Made by a program: the position numbers and the translations under genes. Below, piece by piece: positions 26,817-35,196 of a stretch of DNA of 64,000 nucleotides (the stretch's first letter is position 1; each line of letters begins with the position of its first letter). The DNA comes from Candidatus Rhodobacter oscarellae (GTDB lineage Bacteria; Pseudomonadota; Alphaproteobacteria; Rhodobacterales; Rhodobacteraceae). A model generated the notes under the pieces. It saw nothing but the letters and a program-made list of their open reading frames with translations. It searched no databases and was not told the origin of the DNA. The DNA lies in NCBI RefSeq assembly GCF_001078595.1, contig NZ_LFTY01000001.1, forward strand, positions 425,830 through 489,829, in the 5' to 3' direction.

Positions 26817-27364
26817 CGGCTATGACAACCGCCCCGGACGTGCTCCGGGGCCTCTCGGCGGGTCCCGCCCACGAGGTGCCGGGTCAGGCCCGGGACAGGG
26901 TCGCGCCGGGTTCGGATCTGGCGCCCATATGGGGCTGGCTTGACCAGGTGCCCGACCCAGAGATCCCGGTGATCAGCCTGGTCGATCTGGGCGTGATCCG
27001 CGGCCTGGCCTGGTCCGGGGACACGCTGGAGGTCACCGTAACGCCGACCTATTCCGGCTGCCCCGCCACCGCCATCATCAACATGTCGATCCAGGACGGG
27101 CTGCGCGCCCGCGGCGTCCAGAAGGTCGCGATCACGCGCCAGCTTTCACCGCCCTGGACCACCGATTGGCTGTCCGAGAAGGGCCGCGCCGCGCTGGAAG
27201 AGTACGGCATCGCGCCGCCGCAGCCCGCCGGCGGCCCAAGCCGCTGCCCGCATTGCCAATCCGAAAACGTCAGCAAAATCAGCCAGTTCGGCTCCACCCC
27301 CTGCAAGGCGCAATGGCGTTGCGGGGACTGCCTGGAACCCTTCGACTACTTCAAGTGCATATGA
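26810..27364 (+). CDS. paaD: PaaD, DUF59/MIP18-type iron-sulfur assembly protein of the epoxidase
   Basis: A 184-residue protein with a DUF59 domain from about residue 40 (IWGWLDQVPDPEIPVISLVD, TPTYSGCPA) and a C-terminal four-Cys ribbon (CPHCQ and CGDC) ending in FDYFKCI as in E. coli PaaD. It is thought to serve the metal centre of the complex. E. coli PaaD has about 14 residues before the IWALL helix; here there are about 39. The extra part is encoded by a GC palindromic repeat (26831-26893). Start at 26810 has AGGTG before it; ATG 26822 is an alternative. It overlaps paaE by 4 bp. Confidence 0.9.
   Translation: MVAAMTTAPDVLRGLSAGPAHEVPGQARDRVAPGSDLAPIWGWLDQVPDPEIPVISLVDLGVIRGLAWSGDTLEVTVTPTYSGCPATAIINMSIQDGLRARGVQKVAITRQLSPPWTTDWLSEKGRAALEEYGIAPPQPAGGPSRCPHCQSENVSKISQFGSTPCKAQWRCGDCLEPFDYFKCI
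26831..26854. repeat. Palindromic GC repeat inside the paaD coding sequence
   Basis: CCCCGGA-CGTGC-TCCGGGG with flanking G and CCTC. It differs at two of 24 positions from the intergenic copy at 43240-43263. Here it is translated in frame as part of the paaD N-terminal extension. Confidence 0.85.
26879..26893. repeat. Second palindrome in the paaD 5' coding region
   Basis: CCGGG-TCAGG-CCCGG, 5-bp arms, 24 bp after the first palindrome. Together with 26831-26854 it makes a two-palindrome block within the coding sequence. Confidence 0.6.
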
Positions 27365-28428
27365 ACACCCGTTTCCTTCCCCTCACCGTGACCGCCGTAG
27401 AGAAGACGATCCGCGACGCGGTCGTTTTGACGCTTCAACCCGAAGACGCAGAGGCCTTTGCCTTCACCCAAGGCCAATACCTGACGTTCTCCAAGGACTT
27501 CGCGGGGACCGAGCTGCGCCGGAACTACTCGATCTGCACCGCACCGGGCGGGCCGATCCAGGTGGGCATCAAGCGGGTGGATGGCGGGGCGTTCTCGACC
27601 TGGGCCAACACGGACCTGGCCCCCGGCGAGGTGCTGCACGCGATGCCGCCCGCCGGGCGGTTCCATGCGCCGATCGAGCCGGAGGCCTCCAAGCACTATC
27701 TGGGCTTCGCCGGGGGGTCCGGGATCACACCCATCCTGTCGATCCTGCGCACCGTGCTGGCGCGCGAGCCGCTGAGCCGCTTCACGCTGATCTACGCCAA
27801 CCGCGCGGTCTCGACGATCATGTTCCGCGAGGAGCTGGAGGACCTCAAGAACCTCCATCTGGGACGGCTGAACGTGATCCATGTGCTGGAGAGCGACAGT
27901 CAGGATATCGACCTGTTCACAGGGCAGCTAACCCCCGAGAAATGCTCGGCTTTGTTCCATCATTGGGTGGATGTGGCCAGCGCGGATCACGCCTTTATCT
28001 GCGGGCCCGAGCCGATGATGATCACCGTCCGGGACGCGCTGCAAGACGCCGGTATGGGCAAGGATCGCATCAAGATCGAGCTGTTCAAATCGGCGCAGAC
28101 CGGGCGCCTGGCCAAGCCCGTGGCCACCGCCGCGAGCAGCCAGGCGAAGGGCACCGCGGCCACCGTGACCCTCGACGGGCGCACCCGCACGCTGGAGATC
28201 CCGCGCGACGGCACGCCGCTCTTGGACGCGGTCAACGCGCATTCGATGGACGCGCCGTTCGCCTGCAAGGCGGGCGTCTGCTCGACCTGCCGGGCCAAGC
28301 TGATCGAGGGCGAGGTGGAGATGATCGCCAACCACGCGCTGGAGGATTACGAGGTGCGCGCGGGCTATATCCTGACCTGCCAGTCGGTGCCGCTGACGGA
28401 CACCGTCGTGCTGGACTATGATCAGTGA
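27361..28428 (+). CDS. paaE: 1,2-phenylacetyl-CoA epoxidase, reductase subunit
   Basis: A 355-residue reductase with FAD domain (RRNYSICTAP, residues about 57-66), NAD(P)H domain (GFAGGSGITPILSILRTVL, FICGPEPMM) and a C-terminal plant-type [2Fe-2S] ferredoxin domain with Cys ligands in CKAGVCSTC and a last Cys in LTCQSV. It passes electrons from NADPH to the PaaA diiron site. The ATG overlaps the paaD stop. It is the last gene of the operon. Confidence 0.95.
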   Translation: MNTRFLPLTVTAVEKTIRDAVVLTLQPEDAEAFAFTQGQYLTFSKDFAGTELRRNYSICTAPGGPIQVGIKRVDGGAFSTWANTDLAPGEVLHAMPPAGRFHAPIEPEASKHYLGFAGGSGITPILSILRTVLAREPLSRFTLIYANRAVSTIMFREELEDLKNLHLGRLNVIHVLESDSQDIDLFTGQLTPEKCSALFHHWVDVASADHAFICGPEPMMITVRDALQDAGMGKDRIKIELFKSAQTGRLAKPVATAASSQAKGTAATVTLDGRTRTLEIPRDGTPLLDAVNAHSMDAPFACKAGVCSTCRAKLIEGEVEMIANHALEDYEVRAGYILTCQSVPLTDTVVLDYDQ

Positions 28429-28842
28429 GATCCTAACGGTTCGCTAACGCCAAGTGCGCCCGGCGCCCGCGAATCGCGCGTTAACGCCTTATTTCTCTAC
28501 CAAATCCCGTGTCGGCAAAGCGTCGGCAAAACGTCGGCTTTGCGTATGGCACGCGTATGGCAAACCCCATAGTTAACATACCGCGCGGTGGCTTTCGCGA
28601 CTGTCTCACACGCAGATCAAGCCGACCTTGTGTTTTTGAAAGCCCAATCCAGGCCACGTCTTCGCCGCATGGCTTTCGAATTTGAGATACGTGGTGCAAC
28701 GCTGCCATTTGACGAAGGGAATGCAAAAAGGGGGGGCAGACCCCATAAATCTGACCGGGCCAGAGGCCTTACTGACCGCGTTCAGCGCAGCATTGGCATT
28801 ACCCCCATGCCGACCACATTGGCTACGTAAATACTTGGCCGG
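28429..28842. other. Intergenic region after paaE
   Basis: 414 bases between the convergent paaE (+) and DUF917 (-) genes. The only clear structure is a run of five tandem 11-bp repeats at 28511-28565. No reading frame here has a convincing product; an 80-codon frame at 28588-28830 has no ribosome site or known pattern. It could be one junction of the DNA that separates the two paa blocks. Confidence 0.6.
28511..28565 (+). repeat. Five tandem 11-bp repeats
   Basis: Units start at 28511, 28522, 28533, 28544 and 28555: GTCGGCAAAGC, GTCGGCAAAAC, GTCGGCTTTGC, GTATGGCACGC and GTATGGCAAAC. The period equals about one helical turn. They lie 82 bp after the paaE stop and are not part of any supported gene. 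Confidence 0.85.
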
Positions 28843-29946
28843 TCACTTCCAGGATATCGTTTCCAGCGCTTCAAAGTCCTCGTCGATGCCAAAGCACCGG
28901 GGACCAATGACCTTCAGCGCCTCTGGTGTCCGCATGTTTTCCGCGGCGGCGATTGCTACGACCTTGACGCGCTGACCGTATCCGAGGTTCTCGGTTGTGA
29001 TCGGCTCTCCTGTCTCTCGATCCAGAATTGTGATCAGATCGGGCACAATCGCCAGGGTCTGATCCCCGATGGAGGCCCGTGAGAACTCGTTCTGAAACGT
29101 CACCAGCATTTCCGTGTCAGGATCATCAAGCGCAGTCAGGCGCACCTTGCCGACCGCGAACCCGGCGGTTGTCTCACGCAGGATGTCTTGAATTTTGCCG
29201 TCAAACAGAACGGTGGCAAAGCGCGGCGGATTGGACGTTTTGAAGTAGTCCACCAAGGCCTCGCACACATCCTGTTCACCCGCGCTGCGGGCCGATCGCA
29301 GCGCCGCACCGATCTCGATCGCAAGCGAGATGGTGCGCGGCACGCAGGTGTCGCGGATCACCGGGCCCGTCATTGGATAGCTGGCGCAGGAGGCGATGCC
29401 GCCCATCTGCACGCAGACCGGGCGCCCATAGTTTTCCGTTCGATGCGCGTTGTCGGTGTTGATCAGGACGGTGTTGCGAAAATCATCCGACATGACAAAG
29501 GGGTTCACATCCGCACCGTAAATATTGAACGTGGTCATCTGAAACTCGGGAAAGGCGCGCCCCATGCCGTCGCCGTCGACCACGGGCAGTCCCAAACGCG
29601 CGGCGACAACAAGAGGGATGGTCGCGTTGATACCGCCGGCCTCAAGCGGGACGATGCAGTTGAATTTGCGGCCCAGCTCCTTTTCGGCGCGCTCCATAGA
29701 GGCAATCATTGAACTGGCGTTGGGCAGCTTTTCCACAAAGGCCGTAGGGGCCCCCATGCAGGCCAAAGACACGCCGAAATGGTCCTCGGTCAGCTCATCT
29801 GGATCAAGGATGTCGATGGCACGGCAGGTTTCCAGCTCCTGAGCAACCATCAGACGGCCGATATAGGGATCGCCGCCGCCGCCGGTGCCCAGCAGCGCGG
29901 TACCGCGGATGAAATCTTCGAGGTTCTCGGGGGTGATCTGTCTCAT
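28843..29946 (-). CDS. DUF917 family protein, hydantoinase partner
   Basis: A 367-residue protein with DUF917 landmarks: a N-terminal LEDFIRGTALLGTGGGGDPY glycine-rich loop, a central GGINATIPLVVAARLGLPVVDGDGMGRAFPE region and a C-terminal GYGQRVKVVAIAA. DUF917 proteins usually lie beside a hydantoinase A-type subunit, as here: the ATG overlaps the stop of the 29943-31502 gene (ATGA). The long frame to 30069 is an artefact of overlap. The pair probably opens or cleaves a cyclic amide-like compound or activates it with ATP; the true reaction is unknown. Confidence 0.85.
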   Translation of the reverse strand: MRQITPENLEDFIRGTALLGTGGGGDPYIGRLMVAQELETCRAIDILDPDELTEDHFGVSLACMGAPTAFVEKLPNASSMIASMERAEKELGRKFNCIVPLEAGGINATIPLVVAARLGLPVVDGDGMGRAFPEFQMTTFNIYGADVNPFVMSDDFRNTVLINTDNAHRTENYGRPVCVQMGGIASCASYPMTGPVIRDTCVPRTISLAIEIGAALRSARSAGEQDVCEALVDYFKTSNPPRFATVLFDGKIQDILRETTAGFAVGKVRLTALDDPDTEMLVTFQNEFSRASIGDQTLAIVPDLITILDRETGEPITTENLGYGQRVKVVAIAAAENMRTPEALKVIGPRCFGIDEDFEALETISWK

Positions 29947-31502
29947 GCCAGCTCCTCCATGTTGGCCAGATCGCCGATGGCTTTTGCCTTGATCCGCACG
30001 GCACCGCCCGGAAGATAGGCCAGCGGCACTTCGTCCACGCTGATGATTTCGGCGCCGTCTCGGGCGCATCCGGCCTCTACCGCGCGCTCAATCGCTTCTT
30101 TCTTGGCGGTTTCCATGGCGGTATCGCGCCCGATATCCTCGTAGGAGAATATCTTGTCCACCTCGCCGCCCACCTGCGCCAAGCCGGCCCCAATTGCGTT
30201 TGCAACGCCGGAGTTTTCGGGTCGGATCACCTTGGACGCGCCTTTGAGGTCGCGGTTCACCAGAATGGCCCCGCCCCCAACGAGGATCACAGGCACGCTG
30301 CCCTGACTGGATTTCACCTTGTCGATGGTCTGTTCCAGCATGTCATGGAGTCGGTCGAGAGCTTGCCCCACAAGCTCCTTGGACAGGTGCGCCACCTTGG
30401 TCTTGTCGCCAATCTCGGCCAGTCCTGCTGCCACCGCAACATCTGTGGTGGTCAGTGTATCCCCCCCAAACACCAGTGCTTTTTCGGTCAGCTTAAGCGC
30501 GACCGAGTCCGGGCCAACCGCCACACCCTGTTCGGTTTCGCGCACCAGACTGCCGCCGCCCAAACCGATGGCCAGAATGTCAGGCATACGAAAATTCGTT
30601 CGCACCGATCCGATATCCACGGCCAGTGCGGATTCCCTTGGGAACCCGTCCTTGAGCACGCCCACGTCAGAGGTCGTGCCGCCAATATCTATCACCACAC
30701 CGTCCTTGACGCCCGACAGAAACGCAGCGCCGCGCATCGAATTTGTGGGGCCCGAGGCAAATGTCAGCACCGGATATTTTTCAGCAAATTCTGCCGTCAT
30801 CAGGGTGCCGTCATTTTGGGAGATGAAGAAGGGGCAACGGAACTCCAGCGCATCCAGTGCTGCGCGAAAAGCGCCCACAACGATGCGCGACAAATCGGCC
30901 AGCGAGGCGTTCATGATCGTTGCATTCTCGCGCTCGATCAGCCCCACGCGCCCGATTTCACAGGACAGCGCGATATGCAGGCCGGGCACTTCGCGGCGCA
31001 GGATATCTGCCACCTGATTTTCCAGTTTCGCGTTTATCGGGGAAAACACGCCCGAGACAGCTGCCGAGGTGATGCCGCGCTCACGCATGTCTTTTGCTGC
31101 ACTGACAACCTCTGCCTCATCCAGCTCGGCATATTGGCGTCCGTCGAATTCAAACCCGCCGCGCAGCAGATAGGATTGATCGCCAATTGCGGCGCGCAGA
31201 TGTGGCGGGAAATCGGCCATCGGACGCAGGCTGTCGGTGGAGGGCAGGGCCACGCGGAAGGTCGCCACCTTCACCAGCTTCTTGCCTTCGATAAAGGCGT
31301 TGGTGAACTGCGTGGTGCCGATCATCACACTGGTCATGTCACGCGGGCTTGCTCCCGTCTGATCCAGTACGGACCGGATCGCGGCCATGACCCCGGTGGC
31401 GACATCATCGGTCGTTGGCGCTTTGATGGAGGCAATGACCTTGCCTCCATCTATCAGGGCTGCATCGGTGTTTGTGCCGCCGACGTCTACACCAATGTGC
31501 AT
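29943..31502 (-). CDS. Hydantoinase/oxoprolinase family protein (HyuA-like)
   Basis: A 519-residue protein with the Hydant_A N-terminal actin-like ATPase fold (MHIGVDVGGTNTDAALIDGG), the TNAFIEGK loop near residue 75 and the central GGTTSDVGVLKDG phosphate-binding loop near residue 275. It is shorter than 5-oxoprolinase and matches the stand-alone A subunit that pairs with DUF917. It should couple ATP use to conversion of a cyclic imide or lactam. Base composition is by eye less GC-biased at third positions than the paa genes. Confidence 0.85.
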   Translation of the reverse strand: MHIGVDVGGTNTDAALIDGGKVIASIKAPTTDDVATGVMAAIRSVLDQTGASPRDMTSVMIGTTQFTNAFIEGKKLVKVATFRVALPSTDSLRPMADFPPHLRAAIGDQSYLLRGGFEFDGRQYAELDEAEVVSAAKDMRERGITSAAVSGVFSPINAKLENQVADILRREVPGLHIALSCEIGRVGLIERENATIMNASLADLSRIVVGAFRAALDALEFRCPFFISQNDGTLMTAEFAEKYPVLTFASGPTNSMRGAAFLSGVKDGVVIDIGGTTSDVGVLKDGFPRESALAVDIGSVRTNFRMPDILAIGLGGGSLVRETEQGVAVGPDSVALKLTEKALVFGGDTLTTTDVAVAAGLAEIGDKTKVAHLSKELVGQALDRLHDMLEQTIDKVKSSQGSVPVILVGGGAILVNRDLKGASKVIRPENSGVANAIGAGLAQVGGEVDKIFSYEDIGRDTAMETAKKEAIERAVEAGCARDGAEIISVDEVPLAYLPGGAVRIKAKAIGDLANMEELA

Positions 31503-31592
31503 GTCTATCCTCGCCTTTGTTTATGCGCTCAGATCAACGCGCGCGGCGGGTGGCTTCAAGCGGACAGAGGGATAGGCCGCAGAGTGATCTGG

Positions 31593-34184
31593 CTAGGCCG
31601 CAGGCATCCCGTGTTGGTGCGCGATCTCAATCGCCAGTTTGCGGGCTGAGACGCCCAGCTTTCGGTAGATGTTTTGCAGGTGGAATTTCACCGTCGGTTC
31701 GGACACATCAAGGGCGCGCGCAATAACTTTGTTGCTGTGGCCCTTGGCCAGCTCGGCCAGCACGTCGCGCTCTTTTTCGGTGAGGATCTCCATGAAAACA
31801 TCGGCGCTTTGTCCGTTCTTGCGGCCAGAAAGGTGCCACAGGCATTCAGAGATGTAGCGGACCTCGGCGGGTTCAAAACGTGCCAGACCGTTTTGCGAAA
31901 TGGTCCAGTTTATGGCCTGTGCCGAGGCCAGCCCCTCGCGTAGGGCGGCCCCGTAGGATCCGGTTTGGGAGGCCGAGGTGACGTAGGCACGCAGGGCCGC
32001 CATCGCTTGCGCTCGATCTTCTGTGGCGGCAAATAGGATAACGCGCTGCATCAGACAACGGTCACGTAAGCGCCGATAGCCCCCCGCTTCGCATTTTGCC
32101 AAGACGGCGGAACAACGGGCAATGGCCGTGTCAAACTTTCCGTTTGCGGCCGCATGTCGTGTCAGCGCGAGCTCCGCCCGCAGCGCCCCGCGCCATCGCA
32201 GTGTTTCACCACTTTTGCGTGCGAGAATATCTTCCAACTCAAGGGCCAACCGGTCGGCCTCTTCCCGCACACCGGCACGCAGGGCCAAATCAAGCTCCAT
32301 GATGCGCAGTTGGTTGGAAAACAGCTTGGCCCCCCGGTCGGCCATCACATGCCCGGCATGTTCCAGCAAATCGACGGCCGCGTCGAAACGGTTCTCGAAC
32401 AGGATCAGGGCAAGGCAGGTTTCATAGCCCGCCAGATAGAGCATGTTCCACCCTTCCTGACGGTCGATCTGTGCCAGTTGGCTGTTCAGCCAGCTTTGCA
32501 GCCCCCCGGTTTCGCCCAGTTCAAACGCCAACTCGCCCCAGTAAATCTCTGCATGGGCGCGCATGGCGGCATCAAAGGAGAACTCTGTCTCGCAGATCTG
32601 TCGCGCGGCCTTGCGATGAGCGCGCGCGGAATCCAGTGCCCCCAGCTCTAGATCAATTGCGCTGAGGTGCAGATGCATGAAGAATTGCAGGTGCATCGTC
32701 TCAAGATCGACAAAAGCGTCCATGGCCACCTGACCGACCTGCCGGGCCTTGGTCAGGTCGCCCTGTTCGATCAGGAACATGCACAGGAAATTGTTCAGCA
32801 GCCCGCGCATCATCGGGTCGCTGGATGGGGCCGACCGGCAGGTATACTCCAATGCATCAAGTTGCGAGGCGCTGAGGGGGATATCTTCATAGATGCGTAA
32901 ATGCGCCTCGACCAGAATGATCTCTCGCTCCAACAGGGGATCGCGCAGGTCAGAGCGCCCGCGCAGCTCTTGCAGGATGCCGGCACCGTCGCGCACCCGG
33001 TTGGATTTGAGCAGCAGATAGGCCTGTGCCACCAAAAGCCTGGGGCGTTCATAAATGAGTGTCTTTGGCAAAATGGACAGGCAAGCCCGCAGGCGCGCGG
33101 CCCCTTGGGTAAAGGCGAATTGCACACCGCCCGCATCAAGCAGGACCTGCGCGGCTATCTCGTCTTGGCCGGCACTCTTTGCGTGGTGCATCGCGGCGTG
33201 TACCTTGCCACGTTCCGCCAGCCACCTGCTGGTCGCCAGGCGCAGGTTCATGCATCGCTCGGCCCCAAGTGTGCGCTGTTCTTTCATCAGAAAGTCGCGC
33301 AGCAATTGATGATAGCGATAGGTCGGCGCATCAGGTCCTGCGCGCTCTTCGATCAGGGCGTGACGCGCGGCAAGCTGGCCAAGAGCGTGCCAGCCGTCAC
33401 TTTGACCCGTTAAGACATTCGCAAGATCGGGAGCAACCTGATCCAGATGCGCTGTGGCCAGCAGCAGATTCTGATCCATCGGGTCCAGTTGCAGGAAATA
33501 CTGTTCTTTGAGGTATTCAACAAACTCGCGGTGCGGCATTGTCCCTGGCTCTGCCGCAGTCGGACCCGATTGCCGCATCAGGTGCAGCGCGGCCACCCAG
33601 CCTTCTGCCTTTCTCAGCACGCCCTGATGCACGTCGCCTTTCAAAAGCGCCCCGGCCTCGGCATCGGTAAAGCGCATGTCCTCAAGGCGAAAGTCATTGA
33701 TCTGCCCCGCCATGCGCAGCTTGGTCAGAGGGAACTGGGGCGCCTCGCGTGTGCCGATCACGATGTGCAGCTTGTCAGAGCCCAGCCGGATCAGTTTTTG
33801 TATCAACGCGGTGCAGTCTGGCGTTGCGTCGTGAAAATCATCGAGGATCAGGAAAACCCGTGATTGCACGGTCTCGACCTGTCCCACTATATCCCGGGTG
33901 CCGTCACGCGCTGGCCCAGCCCCCCTGCCGCCGGCGTCGCGGCAAAGCCCGGCCAGCGCCGCGCGAAACATATCTTCGGCGTCCTCGCCGGCCAGTTCAA
34001 ATGAGAGATAGGTCGATTGCAAGCCCGCGTCCTGCAACATCTCTATCCAGCGCCGGATGACTGTTGTCTTGCCGAACCCCAGGGGGGCCTGCACAAGGGT
34101 CAGTTGCCGTGACATCCCCTGCCTGAACTTGTCATTCAGGCGTGGGCGGTCGATCAGTTCCAGTGTTTGGGCGGTGTCGCGCAC
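31593..34184 (-). CDS. MalT-type LuxR-family regulator with NTPase domain
   Basis: An 863-residue regulator. The N-terminal STAND-type NTPase shows Walker A (APLGFGKTTVIRRWIEML, about residue 33) and Walker B (RVFLILDDFHDATPD). A long helical-repeat region follows, and a LuxR helix-turn-helix ends the protein (LTEKERDVLAELAKGHSNKV, then IARALDVSEPTVKFHLQN, then IYRKLGVSARK). The start is GTG at 34184, with only a distant AAGG. Such proteins bind ATP and an inducer to activate nearby operons. It lies between the hydantoinase pair and the nitroreductase/ABC genes, all on the same strand, so it may control both. Confidence 0.88.
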   Translation of the reverse strand: MRDTAQTLELIDRPRLNDKFRQGMSRQLTLVQAPLGFGKTTVIRRWIEMLQDAGLQSTYLSFELAGEDAEDMFRAALAGLCRDAGGRGAGPARDGTRDIVGQVETVQSRVFLILDDFHDATPDCTALIQKLIRLGSDKLHIVIGTREAPQFPLTKLRMAGQINDFRLEDMRFTDAEAGALLKGDVHQGVLRKAEGWVAALHLMRQSGPTAAEPGTMPHREFVEYLKEQYFLQLDPMDQNLLLATAHLDQVAPDLANVLTGQSDGWHALGQLAARHALIEERAGPDAPTYRYHQLLRDFLMKEQRTLGAERCMNLRLATSRWLAERGKVHAAMHHAKSAGQDEIAAQVLLDAGGVQFAFTQGAARLRACLSILPKTLIYERPRLLVAQAYLLLKSNRVRDGAGILQELRGRSDLRDPLLEREIILVEAHLRIYEDIPLSASQLDALEYTCRSAPSSDPMMRGLLNNFLCMFLIEQGDLTKARQVGQVAMDAFVDLETMHLQFFMHLHLSAIDLELGALDSARAHRKAARQICETEFSFDAAMRAHAEIYWGELAFELGETGGLQSWLNSQLAQIDRQEGWNMLYLAGYETCLALILFENRFDAAVDLLEHAGHVMADRGAKLFSNQLRIMELDLALRAGVREEADRLALELEDILARKSGETLRWRGALRAELALTRHAAANGKFDTAIARCSAVLAKCEAGGYRRLRDRCLMQRVILFAATEDRAQAMAALRAYVTSASQTGSYGAALREGLASAQAINWTISQNGLARFEPAEVRYISECLWHLSGRKNGQSADVFMEILTEKERDVLAELAKGHSNKVIARALDVSEPTVKFHLQNIYRKLGVSARKLAIEIAHQHGMPAA

Positions 34185-34236
34185 GGCAGGCAGTTACCTT
34201 GATATCGTCGCGTGATCGTATTGCCCTGATGCTGCC

Positions 34237-35196
34237 CTAGACAAGTGGCGGGTTGAGAGACAGCACCTGCTCAACAGGTTTGCGCGCTGACACGGGCACG
34301 TTGAAGCGGTCCTTGAGATGCCCGGCAGATATAAAGGTGATGACCAGTTCACTTTCTGGGATGCCGACACGTGCGCGTAAAGCCATGTCCTGTTCCATCT
34401 CGACGCTCCAGTTCAGGAAACAGCCGCCAAGCCCCTCAGCGTGGATGGAGAGCGCGAGCGTCTGGGCAAAGATGCCGCCGTCAATCCAGCCCTGATAGCG
34501 CTCACCAATCAGGTTCATGTGTTCCATATTGGCCGTGATGATGAACAATGTGCGGATTTCAGGACGGAACCCGGCATTGCCCGCCTGATAGGTCAAAAGG
34601 TCCTGAACGGTGCCATAGTCATTGAACGCATAGACCTTGATCGTTTGGCGATTACAGACGTTGGAGCACTCCTGCGCATTGGCCACGATCTTGCGGATGG
34701 TCGCATCGTCCAACGGCTCATCAGTGTATTGGCGCACGGAATGGCGGGTCAGCAGGAACCGGCGGTAGTCGAAATCGACGGCCTCTTCGATCTGCGCCTT
34801 TGTGACTTCCTCAGCACCGCCGGCCTGCGCTTTAGGCGTGTAGGCCGCTTGCGCAATGGCCTTCTCCAGACGCGCGGCAATCTCTGGCTGGGGCATGTCG
34901 CGTGCTGCGTGAAACTCCAAGTAAGAGGTGATCGTGGACAATGCCCATTCGACAGTTTCATCGACGCCAAACTCGGACATATAGCCGTCAAGTTTGCTCA
35001 GGATGGATGTGATCTTTTCCTGCCCGTAGCCGAGCCGCACATCCGGGAAAGACATCCCCCCTTCGATGTAGTGGGTCAGGATCCGCAGGATGGCGCGGCG
35101 ATGCTCCCGCGTGGTGCCACCGTCGACAAAGCTGTGTTTCGCATAGCGTTCGTAGTCGTAGCGCGCATTTGAGGCGAGAGGATTGCTATCCCGCAT
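34237..35196 (-). CDS. Nitroreductase-family protein with N-terminal extension
   Basis: A 319-residue protein. The C-terminal 175 residues follow the nitroreductase fold: FMN-phosphate residues in LLTRHSVRQYTDEPLDD, a middle loop with QECSNVCNRQ, and a C-terminal LGGCFLNWS/ GIPESELVITFISAGHLKD. The first 140 residues are extra compared with NfsB and contain several helices of unknown role. Its ATG overlaps the end of the ABC ATPase gene by 11 bp, so it belongs to the transport operon, and an AAAGGAAG site precedes it. It could reduce the imported compound; substrate unknown. Confidence 0.82.
   Translation of the reverse strand: MRDSNPLASNARYDYERYAKHSFVDGGTTREHRRAILRILTHYIEGGMSFPDVRLGYGQEKITSILSKLDGYMSEFGVDETVEWALSTITSYLEFHAARDMPQPEIAARLEKAIAQAAYTPKAQAGGAEEVTKAQIEEAVDFDYRRFLLTRHSVRQYTDEPLDDATIRKIVANAQECSNVCNRQTIKVYAFNDYGTVQDLLTYQAGNAGFRPEIRTLFIITANMEHMNLIGERYQGWIDGGIFAQTLALSIHAEGLGGCFLNWSVEMEQDMALRARVGIPESELVITFISAGHLKDRFNVPVSARKPVEQVLSLNPPLV

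Noticed and set aside
28588-28830. An 80-codon frame in the gap after paaE
   Set aside because: No ribosome site, low-complexity basic product and no recognisable pattern.
30345-31649. 434-codon plus-strand frame opposite the hydantoinase gene
   Set aside because: Antisense to a clear HyuA-like gene with full family motifs; composition is that of a shadow.
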